A stretch of DNA of 9,486 nt from Gammaproteobacteria bacterium. Lineage in GTDB: Bacteria > Pseudomonadota > Gammaproteobacteria > GCA-001735895. Positions 1-6,583 of the stretch are shown here, in pieces. How positions within the stretch are numbered: position 1 is the first letter of the stretch; each line of letters begins with the position of its first letter. A program made the position numbers and the translations under genes. The DNA is taken from the NCBI GenBank assembly GCA_003231795.1, contig QIJI01000043.1, positions 1 to 9,486 of the forward strand, in the 5' to 3' direction. Under the pieces are notes generated by a model. That model was not told where the DNA came from. It saw only the letters and a program-made list of their open reading frames with translations, and ran no database searches.

Positions 1-1053
1 GGGAAAATTGTAAGCCTGTAATGCGTCCAGTGCAGCCTGAGTCAATCCAGTCACGGTATTGCTTTGCTGGTTGTGCTTTGCCACCAGGTATTCGACCAGT
101 AGTGCGATGTCAGCGTTGCGCTCAGCGAGGGTAGGGACTGTAATACCGATAACGTTAACCCGATAATACAGGTCCTGTCGAAAATCACCGTTTTTTACCA
201 TCGAATCGAGGTCTCTGTGTGAGGCGCTGATAATGCGAACATCAATAGATTCTTCGTGTTGTGCACCTACCGGCCGGATCGATTTTTCCTGTATTACGCG
301 TAAAAGCTTGACCTGCATGGGCAGCGGCAAATCAGCAATTTCATCCAGAAACAAGGTACCCCCATGAGCGGCCCGGAACAATCCTTCGCTATCGGAAGTC
401 GCGCCGGTAAAACTACCCTTTAGATGGCCGAACAGTTCGCTTTCCATTAATTCGGATGGAATTGCGCCACAGTTAACCGGAACAAAGGGTGCCTGTGCAC
501 GTGATCCCTGCAAATGAATTTGGCGCGCAACCAGTTCCTTGCCGGTACCGGAGGCGCCAAAAATAAAAACCGGAGCCTGACTGCGCGCAAATTTCGCAAT
601 CGAACGCTTCAGTTCTAACATCGAATCAGATTCGCCGATAATCTGGTAACGGGAGTCGGTGGCGTCACTGGTTTGCTGAGGCGAACTGGGAAGCGTCAGC
701 GCCTTTTCAACCAGGTTGCGCAAGGTATCTAGAGAAACCGGTTTCGAAACAAAATCAAAAGCGCCGCACTTCATCGCTTTGATCGCCAAATCTATACTGC
801 CGTGTGCGGTTATAACGGCAGTCGGGGTGTTTGGATAATGTTGCTGAATGTGTTCGACCAATGCAATACCGTCTCCATCCGGCAGTTTCATGTCGGTAAG
901 ACAAAGATCAAAGGATTCTTCCAGCAATTGTCGGGTCGCGTCGCTGAAGTCTTTCGCACTGCGGGTTTCCAGTCCCATGCGCAACAGTGTGATTTCGAGG
1001 AGTTCCCGAATATCGGGCTCGTCATCGACAATTAACACGCGCTGCTTGCTCAT
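1..1053 (-). CDS. pilR: PilR, sigma-54-dependent response regulator of type IV pilus genes (C-terminus outside window)
   Basis: NtrC-class transcription activator, read by reverse-complementing the window start; 351 residues are present and the frame runs open off the left edge. Residues 1-120 form the receiver domain (acidic pair D10-D11, phospho-acceptor D54 in LTDMKLPDG, K104). Residues about 137-351 form the AAA+ domain: Walker A GASGTGKE (166-173), sigma-54 contact loop GSFTGA (213-218), Walker B GTLFLDE (232-238), and FRQDLYYR (291-298) carrying the arginine fingers. The GSFTGA loop and the N-terminus (MSKQRVLIVDDEPDIRELLE) closely match remembered Pseudomonas PilR. The missing part would hold the Fis-type DNA-binding helices. 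The ATG lies 12 bp after the pilS stop, so the two are co-transcribed. Family knowledge: phosphorylated PilR activates the sigma-54 promoter of pilA. Variants: E to A in Walker A, and LAER where LRER is usual. Confidence 0.93.
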   Translation of the reverse strand, partial: MSKQRVLIVDDEPDIRELLEITLLRMGLETRSAKDFSDATRQLLEESFDLCLTDMKLPDGDGIALVEHIQQHYPNTPTAVITAHGSIDLAIKAMKCGAFDFVSKPVSLDTLRNLVEKALTLPSSPQQTSDATDSRYQIIGESDSMLELKRSIAKFARSQAPVFIFGASGTGKELVARQIHLQGSRAQAPFVPVNCGAIPSELMESELFGHLKGSFTGATSDSEGLFRAAHGGTLFLDEIADLPLPMQVKLLRVIQEKSIRPVGAQHEESIDVRIISASHRDLDSMVKNGDFRQDLYYRVNVIGITVPTLAERNADIALLVEYLVAKHNQQSNTVTGLTQAALDALQAYNFP

Positions 1054-1065
1054 ATTGCTGCCTGT

Positions 1066-2676
1066 TTAATGAGTCGCACCTAAAGGAGATGTCATATGTA
1101 CTGTGAAACTGGTGCCATTGTACTGATTCGGATGCGCCGTTATCGACGCATTGTTGAGTTCACATAACTGCCCGACAATGTACAGGCCCAGGCCCGAGCC
1201 TTCATGGCTGGTGGTATAAAAAGGTTCAAAAATCTGATCGAGTATCTCAACCGGGATTCCGGGCCCCTGGTCGGCTATTTCAATACCCGGAGTAAGATTT
1301 TCATCGGTGATTATCTTGATCATGACATTCTTGGCTTCATCTCCATGCACCCGAGCATTGGTTAACAAATTAGTCAGAATCTGGGCCAGATGGCCTGAAT
1401 CGAATTTAATTTGAGCAGCCTCGACCTGAATCTCCAGCTCAAAGGAATCAAGACTGGCCAGCCCGGACTGACAAAAATCGTCGATAAATCTCGGCAACCA
1501 TTCAGCAAGATCGATATTTTCCCGCACGGTACGGCTACCACGCGAGATTTTCATTACGTCTTCAATGATGTGATTAATACGCAAGGTATGTTGATTGATA
1601 ATTTCGACCATGCGCTGATCGGATTCGACCAGGCTTTCGTTTTCCCTGAGCAATTCGGCAGCGTAGGAAATGGCGCCCAGCGGGTTACGGATTTCATGCG
1701 CGATGCTCGCGGTCAGATGCCCGAGTGATGCCAGTTTAGCTTGCCGCATACTATCGCGAATGCTGGATACATCGTTTAGAAAAATCATGGTATTGGTCTG
1801 GCCCTGACTTTGCAGTTCGCGAAAACTGGTCTGTATGTCTTCAATTCCGGTATCGGTAGGCAAGTAGGGCGATTCGATATCGGGCGTTTTGCGCCAGTTC
1901 TCCAGGGTCGAGATCAGCTTCGGGCAATCGGCCTCAAGCGAAATGGTTTTGTCGTTCGACAGGTGCAGCATGTTGAGAGCCGCCTGATTAATATGGCGGA
2001 TGCGATTGTTGCGATTTAGCACAATAACTCCAGCCTGCAGGTTTTCAATAATTTCCTGGTTCAATGCAGATAACAAAGCCACGTCCCGTTCGCGTTGCTG
2101 TATTAACTGTTCACTGCTGCGAACCCGCATGGTCAATTTATGCGTCACAAAGGCGGTCGCGATCAGCGTCGCCCCGAGGATGCCTACCTGCGTTGAAGTA
2201 CCGGTATAAGCTGGGAGATTGGTCACCGAATAAATGTGCTGCGCCAACAGACCGAGCGATGCCAGTGAAGCAAATAGTATGGCCAGTGACTGTTCGGTTA
2301 ACAGGCCGGTAATGACCACGGAAATGATAAGCAACATCCCGAGGCCGCTGGAGATACCACCACAGGCATGCATTAACAGAATTATGATAATGGTATCCGA
2401 ATAAATTTGCAGCGAAACCTGATTGCGAAACCCGCGGCGTTCGATCTGCGAAGCGACGATCCAGATCAGGGCCAGTACCACAAAAGCCAGACTTACCCAG
2501 GAGTAAAGTCCAAGATTGACAATTTCGAGCAGCGGTGAGCTTGAAATAAAACTCTGCGAGAAAAATATTACCGATAGCCCAAGCCGGTATACATTAAGCA
2601 ATCGGACCGATGTCCAGTTTGTACTGCGTGGCTGGTATCCGGAGGATACTCGACTATTGTTGATCAAGGTCGACAT
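1066..2676 (-). CDS. pilS: PilS, membrane sensor histidine kinase of the type IV pilus two-component system
   Basis: Inner-membrane histidine kinase that phosphorylates PilR. From the ATG at 2676 it has 536 residues (Pseudomonas PilS is about 530). About six hydrophobic segments lie in residues 24-180. A PAS-like stretch (about 205-305) reads ENLQAGVIVLNRNNRIRHIN. The dimerisation/phospho-acceptor helix carries LTASIAHEIRNPLGAISYAA with H327. The ATPase domain shows an N box (QILTNLLTNAR, 432-442), G1 (DQGPGIP, 469-475), an F box (FEPFYTT) and G2 (GSGLGL, 493-498). An in-frame ATG at 2733 would add 19 residues but would lie deep inside the upstream small gene. The 2676 ATG has AGGA just before it and overlaps that gene by only 23 bp, suggesting translational coupling; a TTG at 2667 is a less likely alternative. 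Known for the family: PilS senses pilin in the inner membrane. Confidence 0.93.
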   Translation of the reverse strand: MSTLINNSRVSSGYQPRSTNWTSVRLLNVYRLGLSVIFFSQSFISSSPLLEIVNLGLYSWVSLAFVVLALIWIVASQIERRGFRNQVSLQIYSDTIIIILLMHACGGISSGLGMLLIISVVITGLLTEQSLAILFASLASLGLLAQHIYSVTNLPAYTGTSTQVGILGATLIATAFVTHKLTMRVRSSEQLIQQRERDVALLSALNQEIIENLQAGVIVLNRNNRIRHINQAALNMLHLSNDKTISLEADCPKLISTLENWRKTPDIESPYLPTDTGIEDIQTSFRELQSQGQTNTMIFLNDVSSIRDSMRQAKLASLGHLTASIAHEIRNPLGAISYAAELLRENESLVESDQRMVEIINQHTLRINHIIEDVMKISRGSRTVRENIDLAEWLPRFIDDFCQSGLASLDSFELEIQVEAAQIKFDSGHLAQILTNLLTNARVHGDEAKNVMIKIITDENLTPGIEIADQGPGIPVEILDQIFEPFYTTSHEGSGLGLYIVGQLCELNNASITAHPNQYNGTSFTVHMTSPLGATH

Positions 2677-2872
2677 GTTCCTGACTGCAATAGGGTTTAT
2701 CGTCAAACGAAATGATGGACGATTCTGGAACATGGGTGCCGCAATACTTGCATTGGCGCATGTTTTCTGACGATGGGGGTAGTTGCTCAGGCTCAGGGTC
2801 GGCGCTGAACAGGCGTTTCAGCAACCACAAAAGTGCTGCAACAATAGCGATTAAAATTATCAGGCGTATCAT
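2654..2872 (-). CDS. PP0621-family small protein: N-terminal membrane helix and zinc-ribbon-like motif
   Basis: 72-residue protein. Residues 1-21 (MIRLIILIAIVAALLWLLKRL) form one hydrophobic helix followed by basic residues, predicting an inner-membrane anchor with the rest cytoplasmic. After a short acidic linker, the C-terminal part has C-x2-C (CKYCG) and, after about 17 residues, C-x3-H (YCSQEH), a probable single zinc site. Genes of this shape directly upstream of pilS are known in Pseudomonas and relatives as the PP0621 family; their function is not established. It is the first gene of the pil operon, and its stop overlaps the pilS start by 23 bp. No strong Shine-Dalgarno sequence precedes the ATG. 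The membrane anchor and position suggest a link to PilS or the pilus, but that is inference only. Confidence 0.8.
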   Translation of the reverse strand: MIRLIILIAIVAALLWLLKRLFSADPEPEQLPPSSENMRQCKYCGTHVPESSIISFDDKPYCSQEHVDLDQQ

Positions 2873-2921
2873 GGATGTAATATCAAGAGTTAGATGAGTC
2901 TCGGGTCATTATTGTGTATGT

Positions 2922-2930
2922 TGTTATAAT
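2922..2930 (+). promoter_or_regulatory. Extended -10 promoter for sucCD
   Basis: TG-T-TATAAT gives a perfect -10 hexamer at 2925-2930 with the extended-10 TG at 2922-2923. No good -35 hexamer sits 16-18 bp upstream, as is common for extended -10 promoters. The expected transcript start near 2937 leaves a leader of about 60 nt before sucC. Assignment to sucCD is inferred from direction and distance. Confidence 0.6.
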
Positions 2931-2996
2931 AGATCAAATTTGGATTGCGAAGCCAAAATCGAATAAAAGAAAAAACTGCGTTTAACGGGAGATCAC

Positions 2997-4157
2997 ATGA
3001 ACCTACACGAACATCAGGCTAAAGCATTATTTCGCGAATTCTCGATTCCGGTACCCGAAGGTGATGCTGCTTTTACAGTCGCCGAAGCTGTATCAATTGC
3101 TAATCTGCTGGGTGGCGACAAATGGATCGTCAAGGCCCAGGTACATGCCGGCGGTCGCGGTAAAGGTGGTGGAGTTAAAATTGTCTCGGGTACTAGCGAA
3201 CTCAAGGATACGGTTGGTGCTTACCTCGGTTCCCGACTTGTTACGCATCAGACCGACAGCGAGGGATTGCCAATCAACCGGGTTCTGGTTGAAGCGCTTT
3301 CCGAAATCGAGCGCGAAATTTATCTGAGTGCCCTGATCGATCGGGCCAGTCGGCGCATCGTTTTTATGGCTTCGTCGGAAGGGGGCATGGATATAGAGGA
3401 AGTGGCCGCTAGCCAGCCCGAAAAAATTCTCAGGGTTGAAATCGACCCGACCGTTGGTTTACAGGCCTATCAAACCCGCCAACTGGCTTTTGGTCTGGGA
3501 CTGGAAGGCCAGCAGATCAAACAACTGGGGCAGATCATGAACGGCCTCTACCGAATATTTAATACCCATGACGGCAGCCTGATCGAAATCAATCCGTTGA
3601 TTATTACCGGCGAAGGTAATCTGATGGCGCTGGATGGCAAGATCGGCATCGACAGTAACTCTTTGTACCGGCAGCCAAAAATGAAAGATTTACGGGATGA
3701 CAGCCAGGAGAATGAACGCGAACTCATCGCCGATGCACATGGGCTCAACTATGTATCGCTTGACGGTAATATCGGGTGCATGGTCAACGGTGCAGGTCTG
3801 GCAATGGCGACCATGGATGAAATCAAGCTGCAGGGTGGCGAGCCGGCAAATTTTCTCGACGTCGGAGGAGGTACCACTGCTGAGAAAGTCGCCGAAGCGT
3901 TTAAGTTGATCGTCTCGGATCAGAATGTAAAAGCGATTCTGGTAAACATATTCGGCGGAATTGTGCGCTGTGATCTGATAGCCGATGGCATCGTGCAAGC
4001 AGTTCGTGAAATAGGGCTGTCGATTCCGGTGGTGGTACGGCTGGAAGGAACTAAAGTCGACGAGGGCAAACAGAAGCTGGCGGATAGTGGTCTCGATATT
4101 ATCTCGGCCAGCAATCTTGAAGACGGTGCTAAAAAAGCCGTGGCACTAATTGGATAA
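2997..4157 (+). CDS. sucC: Succinyl-CoA synthetase (ADP-forming), beta subunit
   Basis: Beta subunit of the cytoplasmic TCA-cycle enzyme that interconverts succinyl-CoA and succinate with ATP or GTP formation. It has 386 residues (E. coli 388) and aligns along its length. The ATP-grasp domain (about 1-235) opens MNLHEHQAKALF and carries K46 and the glycine-rich AGGRGKGGG (51-59). The metal ligands N199 (LIEINPL) and D213 (ALDGK) are conserved. The C-terminal ligase domain shows GCMVNGAGLAM (260-270), EPANFLDVGGGTT and VNIFGGIVRCD (316-326). The ATG has a good Shine-Dalgarno sequence, GGGAGA at 2987-2992. sucD starts 5 bp after the stop. A malate-CoA ligase beta subunit is the main alternative in this superfamily, but length and motif similarity to SucC favour succinate. 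All expected residues are present. Confidence 0.95.
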   Translation: MNLHEHQAKALFREFSIPVPEGDAAFTVAEAVSIANLLGGDKWIVKAQVHAGGRGKGGGVKIVSGTSELKDTVGAYLGSRLVTHQTDSEGLPINRVLVEALSEIEREIYLSALIDRASRRIVFMASSEGGMDIEEVAASQPEKILRVEIDPTVGLQAYQTRQLAFGLGLEGQQIKQLGQIMNGLYRIFNTHDGSLIEINPLIITGEGNLMALDGKIGIDSNSLYRQPKMKDLRDDSQENERELIADAHGLNYVSLDGNIGCMVNGAGLAMATMDEIKLQGGEPANFLDVGGGTTAEKVAEAFKLIVSDQNVKAILVNIFGGIVRCDLIADGIVQAVREIGLSIPVVVRLEGTKVDEGKQKLADSGLDIISASNLEDGAKKAVALIG

Positions 4158-4162
4158 TTGAT

Positions 4163-5032
4163 ATGAGCATACTAATAGACAGCAACACCAAAGTTATTTG
4201 TCAGGGCTTTACTGGTAAGCAGGGGACCTTTCACTCCGAGCAGGCGATCGCTTACGGAACCCGTATAGTAGGCGGTGTTACTCCGGGTAAAGGTGGACAA
4301 AAACATCTCGATCTGCCTGTTTTTGATACCGTTGCCGATGCCGCCGACGCAACCGGTGCTGATGCTACGATGATTTATGTTCCGGCACCTTTTTGTGCGG
4401 ATGCGATACTGGAAGCGGCCAATGCCGATATCAAGGTTATCGTTTGTATTACTGAACATATTCCGGTACTCGACATGCTTAAGGTGAAGGCCGCGCTGGA
4501 AGGTACGGGTATTTATCTGATCGGTCCGAATTGCCCCGGCATCATTTCTTCCGGGCAATGCAAGATCGGGATAATGCCGGCGTCGATTCATATGCCGGGC
4601 AGTATCGGTGTAGTCTCGCGTTCCGGTACGCTGACTTACGAAGCGGTTCACCAGACCACCCAGAATGGACTAGGTCAGACGACTTGCATCGGGATTGGTG
4701 GAGACCCGATACACGGTATGAGCTTTATCGATTGTCTGGAATTGTTTGAACAGGACCCTGAAACCCGGGGGATTGTGATGGTTGGTGAAATTGGTGGAAC
4801 TGCCGAAGAGGAAGCCGCTGAGTTTATCAAGGCGCATGTTAGTAAGCCGGTCGTATCTTATATTGCTGGAGTGACTGCGCCTCCAGGAAAAAGAATGGGG
4901 CATGCCGGGGCCATCATTGCCGGCGGAAAAGGCACTGCGGCGGAAAAATTCGAAGCCTTGCAGGCTGCCGGTGTTGCCACCGTTAACTCACCCTCGAGAA
5001 TTGGTGAGAAAATGATGGAGCTATTGAGCTGA
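4163..5032 (+). CDS. sucD: Succinyl-CoA synthetase (ADP-forming), alpha subunit
   Basis: Alpha subunit that binds CoA and carries the catalytic phosphohistidine. It has 289 residues, the same length as E. coli SucD. The N-terminal CoA-binding Rossmann domain opens MSILIDSNTKVICQGFTGKQGTFH-type sequence with GGVTPGKGG (37-45); YVPAPFCADAI and CITEHIP (95-101) follow. The ligase domain contains LIGPNCPGII (119-128), and the active-site loop PPGKRMGHAGAI places the phospho-acceptor at H247. It is translated as an operon with sucC (5-bp gap). No convincing intrinsic terminator follows it, so some read-through into the DksA gene is possible although that gene has its own promoter. Nothing is truncated and the catalytic residues are intact. 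Confidence 0.95.
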   Translation: MSILIDSNTKVICQGFTGKQGTFHSEQAIAYGTRIVGGVTPGKGGQKHLDLPVFDTVADAADATGADATMIYVPAPFCADAILEAANADIKVIVCITEHIPVLDMLKVKAALEGTGIYLIGPNCPGIISSGQCKIGIMPASIHMPGSIGVVSRSGTLTYEAVHQTTQNGLGQTTCIGIGGDPIHGMSFIDCLELFEQDPETRGIVMVGEIGGTAEEEAAEFIKAHVSKPVVSYIAGVTAPPGKRMGHAGAIIAGGKGTAAEKFEALQAAGVATVNSPSRIGEKMMELLS

Positions 5033-5098
5033 AAACGAATCTCAAAGCTACCAGGTTCGGACCTCAATCCCGCTTTCAAAAAAAAATGAAATGGTGAC

Positions 5099-5134
5099 TT
5101 GCTGAACGCAAAAAACGTCCTTATACTGCCCGCC
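5099..5134 (+). promoter_or_regulatory. Sigma-70 promoter of the DksA-family gene with GC-rich discriminator
   Basis: TTGCTG (-35, 5099-5104), a 17-bp spacer, then TATACT (-10, 5122-5127). The next seven bases are GCCCGCC, an all-G/C discriminator reaching the likely start site. Nine consecutive A residues at 5078-5086 lie about 50 bases upstream of the likely start, where an UP-element subsite would be. GC-rich discriminators are typical of promoters inhibited by ppGpp and DksA, and E. coli dksA is known to be negatively autoregulated; applying this here is inference. Confidence 0.7.
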
Positions 5135-5157
5135 TTTTGTTGTTGATGCTTACCCTT

Positions 5158-5161
5158 GGAG
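5158..5161 (+). promoter_or_regulatory. Ribosome binding site that decides the DksA-family start
   Basis: GGAG lies 9 bases before the ATG at 5171. The longer in-frame possibility, a TTG at 5156, overlaps this GGAG and has no ribosome binding site of its own, so the ATG is preferred. Confidence 0.7.
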
Positions 5162-5170
5162 CACACCTTG

Positions 5171-5587
5171 ATGACAATAGAATTACCCGAAGGCTATAAG
5201 CCAACGCAGGACGAAGACTACATGTCGCCGCAGCATCTGGAGTATTTCCGGCAGAAACTGCTGATATGGCGTGCGGAATTATTGCAGGAGTCTGAAAACA
5301 CTATCTCCCATCTGAAGGAAGAAAACTGGCAGGAACCCGATATCAATGATCGTGCCTCGCTGGAAACAGATGCCGCGCTGGAACTGCGCACCCGCGACCG
5401 TTATCGTAAGCTGGTTAATAAAATTGATTCCGCATTGTCGCGACTTGCTGATGGCAGCTACGGATATTGCGATGACACTGGTGAAGAAATCGGGTTGTTT
5501 CGTCTTGAAGCTAGACCGATTGCGACTTTAACCGTCGAAGCCCAGGAAAAACACGAACGACTCGAAAAGCAGCGTCGCGACGACTAA
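5171..5587 (+). CDS. dksA: DksA-family RNA polymerase-binding regulator, cysteine-poor (zinc-independent type)
   Basis: 138-residue coiled-coil protein that binds RNA polymerase in the secondary channel and, with ppGpp, resets transcription in starvation. Residues 19-95 form the two coiled-coil helices. The tip D57-I-N-D60-R-A62 matches the D-x2-D-x-A tip (D71, D74, A76 in E. coli) needed for function. The C-terminal globular part keeps YGYC and EIGxxRLEARP, but the four zinc cysteines read C100-x2-T103-x17-T121-x2-A124. This is the pattern I recall for P. aeruginosa DksA2, which works without zinc. At 138 residues it is shorter than E. coli DksA (151), again like DksA2. It follows sucCD with its own promoter. 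I see no Zur-type operator upstream, so zinc-starvation control is not evident. Whether a four-cysteine DksA exists elsewhere in the genome cannot be told. Confidence 0.9.
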   Translation: MTIELPEGYKPTQDEDYMSPQHLEYFRQKLLIWRAELLQESENTISHLKEENWQEPDINDRASLETDAALELRTRDRYRKLVNKIDSALSRLADGSYGYCDDTGEEIGLFRLEARPIATLTVEAQEKHERLEKQRRDD

Positions 5588-5597
5588 ACGCATTTAC

Positions 5598-5644
5598 CGG
5601 TCGAATACAAAGGCCTGGGTTTTCAAACCTTGCTTGTTCGACCG
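5598..5644. terminator. Inverted repeat between converging genes, possible bidirectional terminator
   Basis: Perfect 8-bp arms CGGTCGAA (5598-5605) and TTCGACCG (5637-5644) enclose 31 bases that can fold further (AAGG with CCTT, or GGTTT with AAACC). It fills the gap between the DksA-family stop and the nucleotidase stop, where a terminator is expected. The plus-strand tail is only moderately T-rich, so termination efficiency is uncertain. Confidence 0.4.
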
Positions 5645-6556
5645 CTATTCTTCTTTATATGGGACTCTGGCTGTGGGCACCAGTTTTGCCGCGCCTTCGC
5701 AATGCTGATGCTGGTCGTCGAAAAAAATATGCGGGGAAAATGACTCCAGTACTTTGTTCTTCGGTACACCGCCCAGAAAAAAGGTTTCGTCTATTCTAAC
5801 ATTCCAGGTGCGCAAAGTTCGGATCACCCGTTCATGGGCCGGACTATTGCGCGCGGTCACCAGCGCAGTACGGATAGGCGGATTTGCCTGGCTGGAGCGA
5901 CTGCCGAGGTCGAATTGTAAAAATGACAGGGTTTTCAGTAATTTGGCGAAGGGACCTTCGGGCAATGGCTTCTGCGCGTTAAGCTTTTCGTGTTCGATGA
6001 AAGCTTCCAGTCCCTGCTGCTGATAAATCATTTCTGATTCTTTCGAAAACAATACTGCGTCACCATCAAACGCGATTCGGATTTGTTGCAGCGGGTCCCG
6101 ACGATTTCGACTCGGGCCATCGTAAATCAATCCAGCCGCCACGTTTGACTCAACCGCAGCCTGGACGTCTTCTTCGGTCGCAGACAGAAAAAGATCAACG
6201 TCGAAAGCGTTGAGGTACTTGGCCACCGGTTCACCGCCGGTGAAAGCAGCGCGCGTGATATCCAGTTCATAACTGTCAATTGAATTCGAAATGCGCAGGC
6301 TGGTATCCGCCGAATTGCGAGAAATAATGACGACTTCGGTACGACGAACACCGGATTCGATGTGATTGATGCCGAGAATAGCTTCAATTAAAGCGAAACC
6401 GGTGCCGGGTTTTAATACATCGCTTTCATGATCCAGTTGATAACGACAATAAGCCTCCAACCCCTCATTTTCGTAAATTTCGTTTTCCCTGCTGAGATCA
6501 AACAGCGCCCTTGACGATACGCCGATTACAAGTTTGTCACTGAGATCATAGGGCAT
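5645..6556 (-). CDS. Cytosolic 5'-nucleotidase, cN-I-like family
   Basis: 303-residue protein of the bacterial family related to eukaryotic cytosolic 5'-nucleotidase I, expected to dephosphorylate nucleoside monophosphates. Closely matching signatures are LVIGVSSRALFDL near the N-terminus (9-21), AFTGGEP (104-110), DLFLSATEEDVQAA, IAFDGDAVLFSKESE (161-175), TALVTARNSPAHERVIRTLRTW, and HIFFDDQHQHCEGAAKL near the C-terminus. The DGD at 164-166 is the probable HAD-type nucleophile motif, VTARN the second motif, and FFDD the late acidic motif. No signal peptide is seen, so it should be cytoplasmic. Residues 9-62 resemble 160-213, suggesting an internal duplication in which the first copy has lost the Asp pair. 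It lies 27 bp after argA on the same strand and is probably co-transcribed. The start codon lacks a clear Shine-Dalgarno sequence. The substrate is unknown. Confidence 0.85.
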   Translation of the reverse strand: MPYDLSDKLVIGVSSRALFDLSRENEIYENEGLEAYCRYQLDHESDVLKPGTGFALIEAILGINHIESGVRRTEVVIISRNSADTSLRISNSIDSYELDITRAAFTGGEPVAKYLNAFDVDLFLSATEEDVQAAVESNVAAGLIYDGPSRNRRDPLQQIRIAFDGDAVLFSKESEMIYQQQGLEAFIEHEKLNAQKPLPEGPFAKLLKTLSFLQFDLGSRSSQANPPIRTALVTARNSPAHERVIRTLRTWNVRIDETFFLGGVPKNKVLESFSPHIFFDDQHQHCEGAAKLVPTARVPYKEE

Positions 6557-6583
6557 GGCAGTAGTTGATTACCTGAGTTCGGG

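Noticed and set aside
1411..1728. Plus-strand open frame of 105 codons within pilS
   Set aside because: It is antisense to the conserved histidine kinase core and is best explained as a shadow frame.
2677..2733. Longer PilS starting at an ATG at 2733
   Set aside because: It would overlap the conserved zinc-motif coding part of the small upstream gene by 80 bp, and the added residues show no family similarity.
2931..2990. Leftward promoter for the pil operon (TTGGCT and TATTAT on the minus strand)
   Set aside because: The spacer is 19 bp and the hexamers are weak; the TATTAT overlaps the better rightward -10, so it is not annotated.
4172..4651. Long minus-strand open frame (159 codons) opposite sucD
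   Set aside because: It mirrors the sucD codon pattern, shows no recognisable domain, and the plus strand encodes an unambiguous SucD.
5045..5076. Possible terminator after sucD: AAAGC...GCTTT arms enclosing AGGT-TCGG-ACCT
   Set aside because: The stems are short and the following tract on the plus strand is A-rich, not T-rich, so it is not an intrinsic terminator for sucD.
5075..5130. Zur-type operator upstream of the cysteine-poor DksA gene
   Set aside because: No AT-rich palindrome with the expected spacing is visible in the promoter region.
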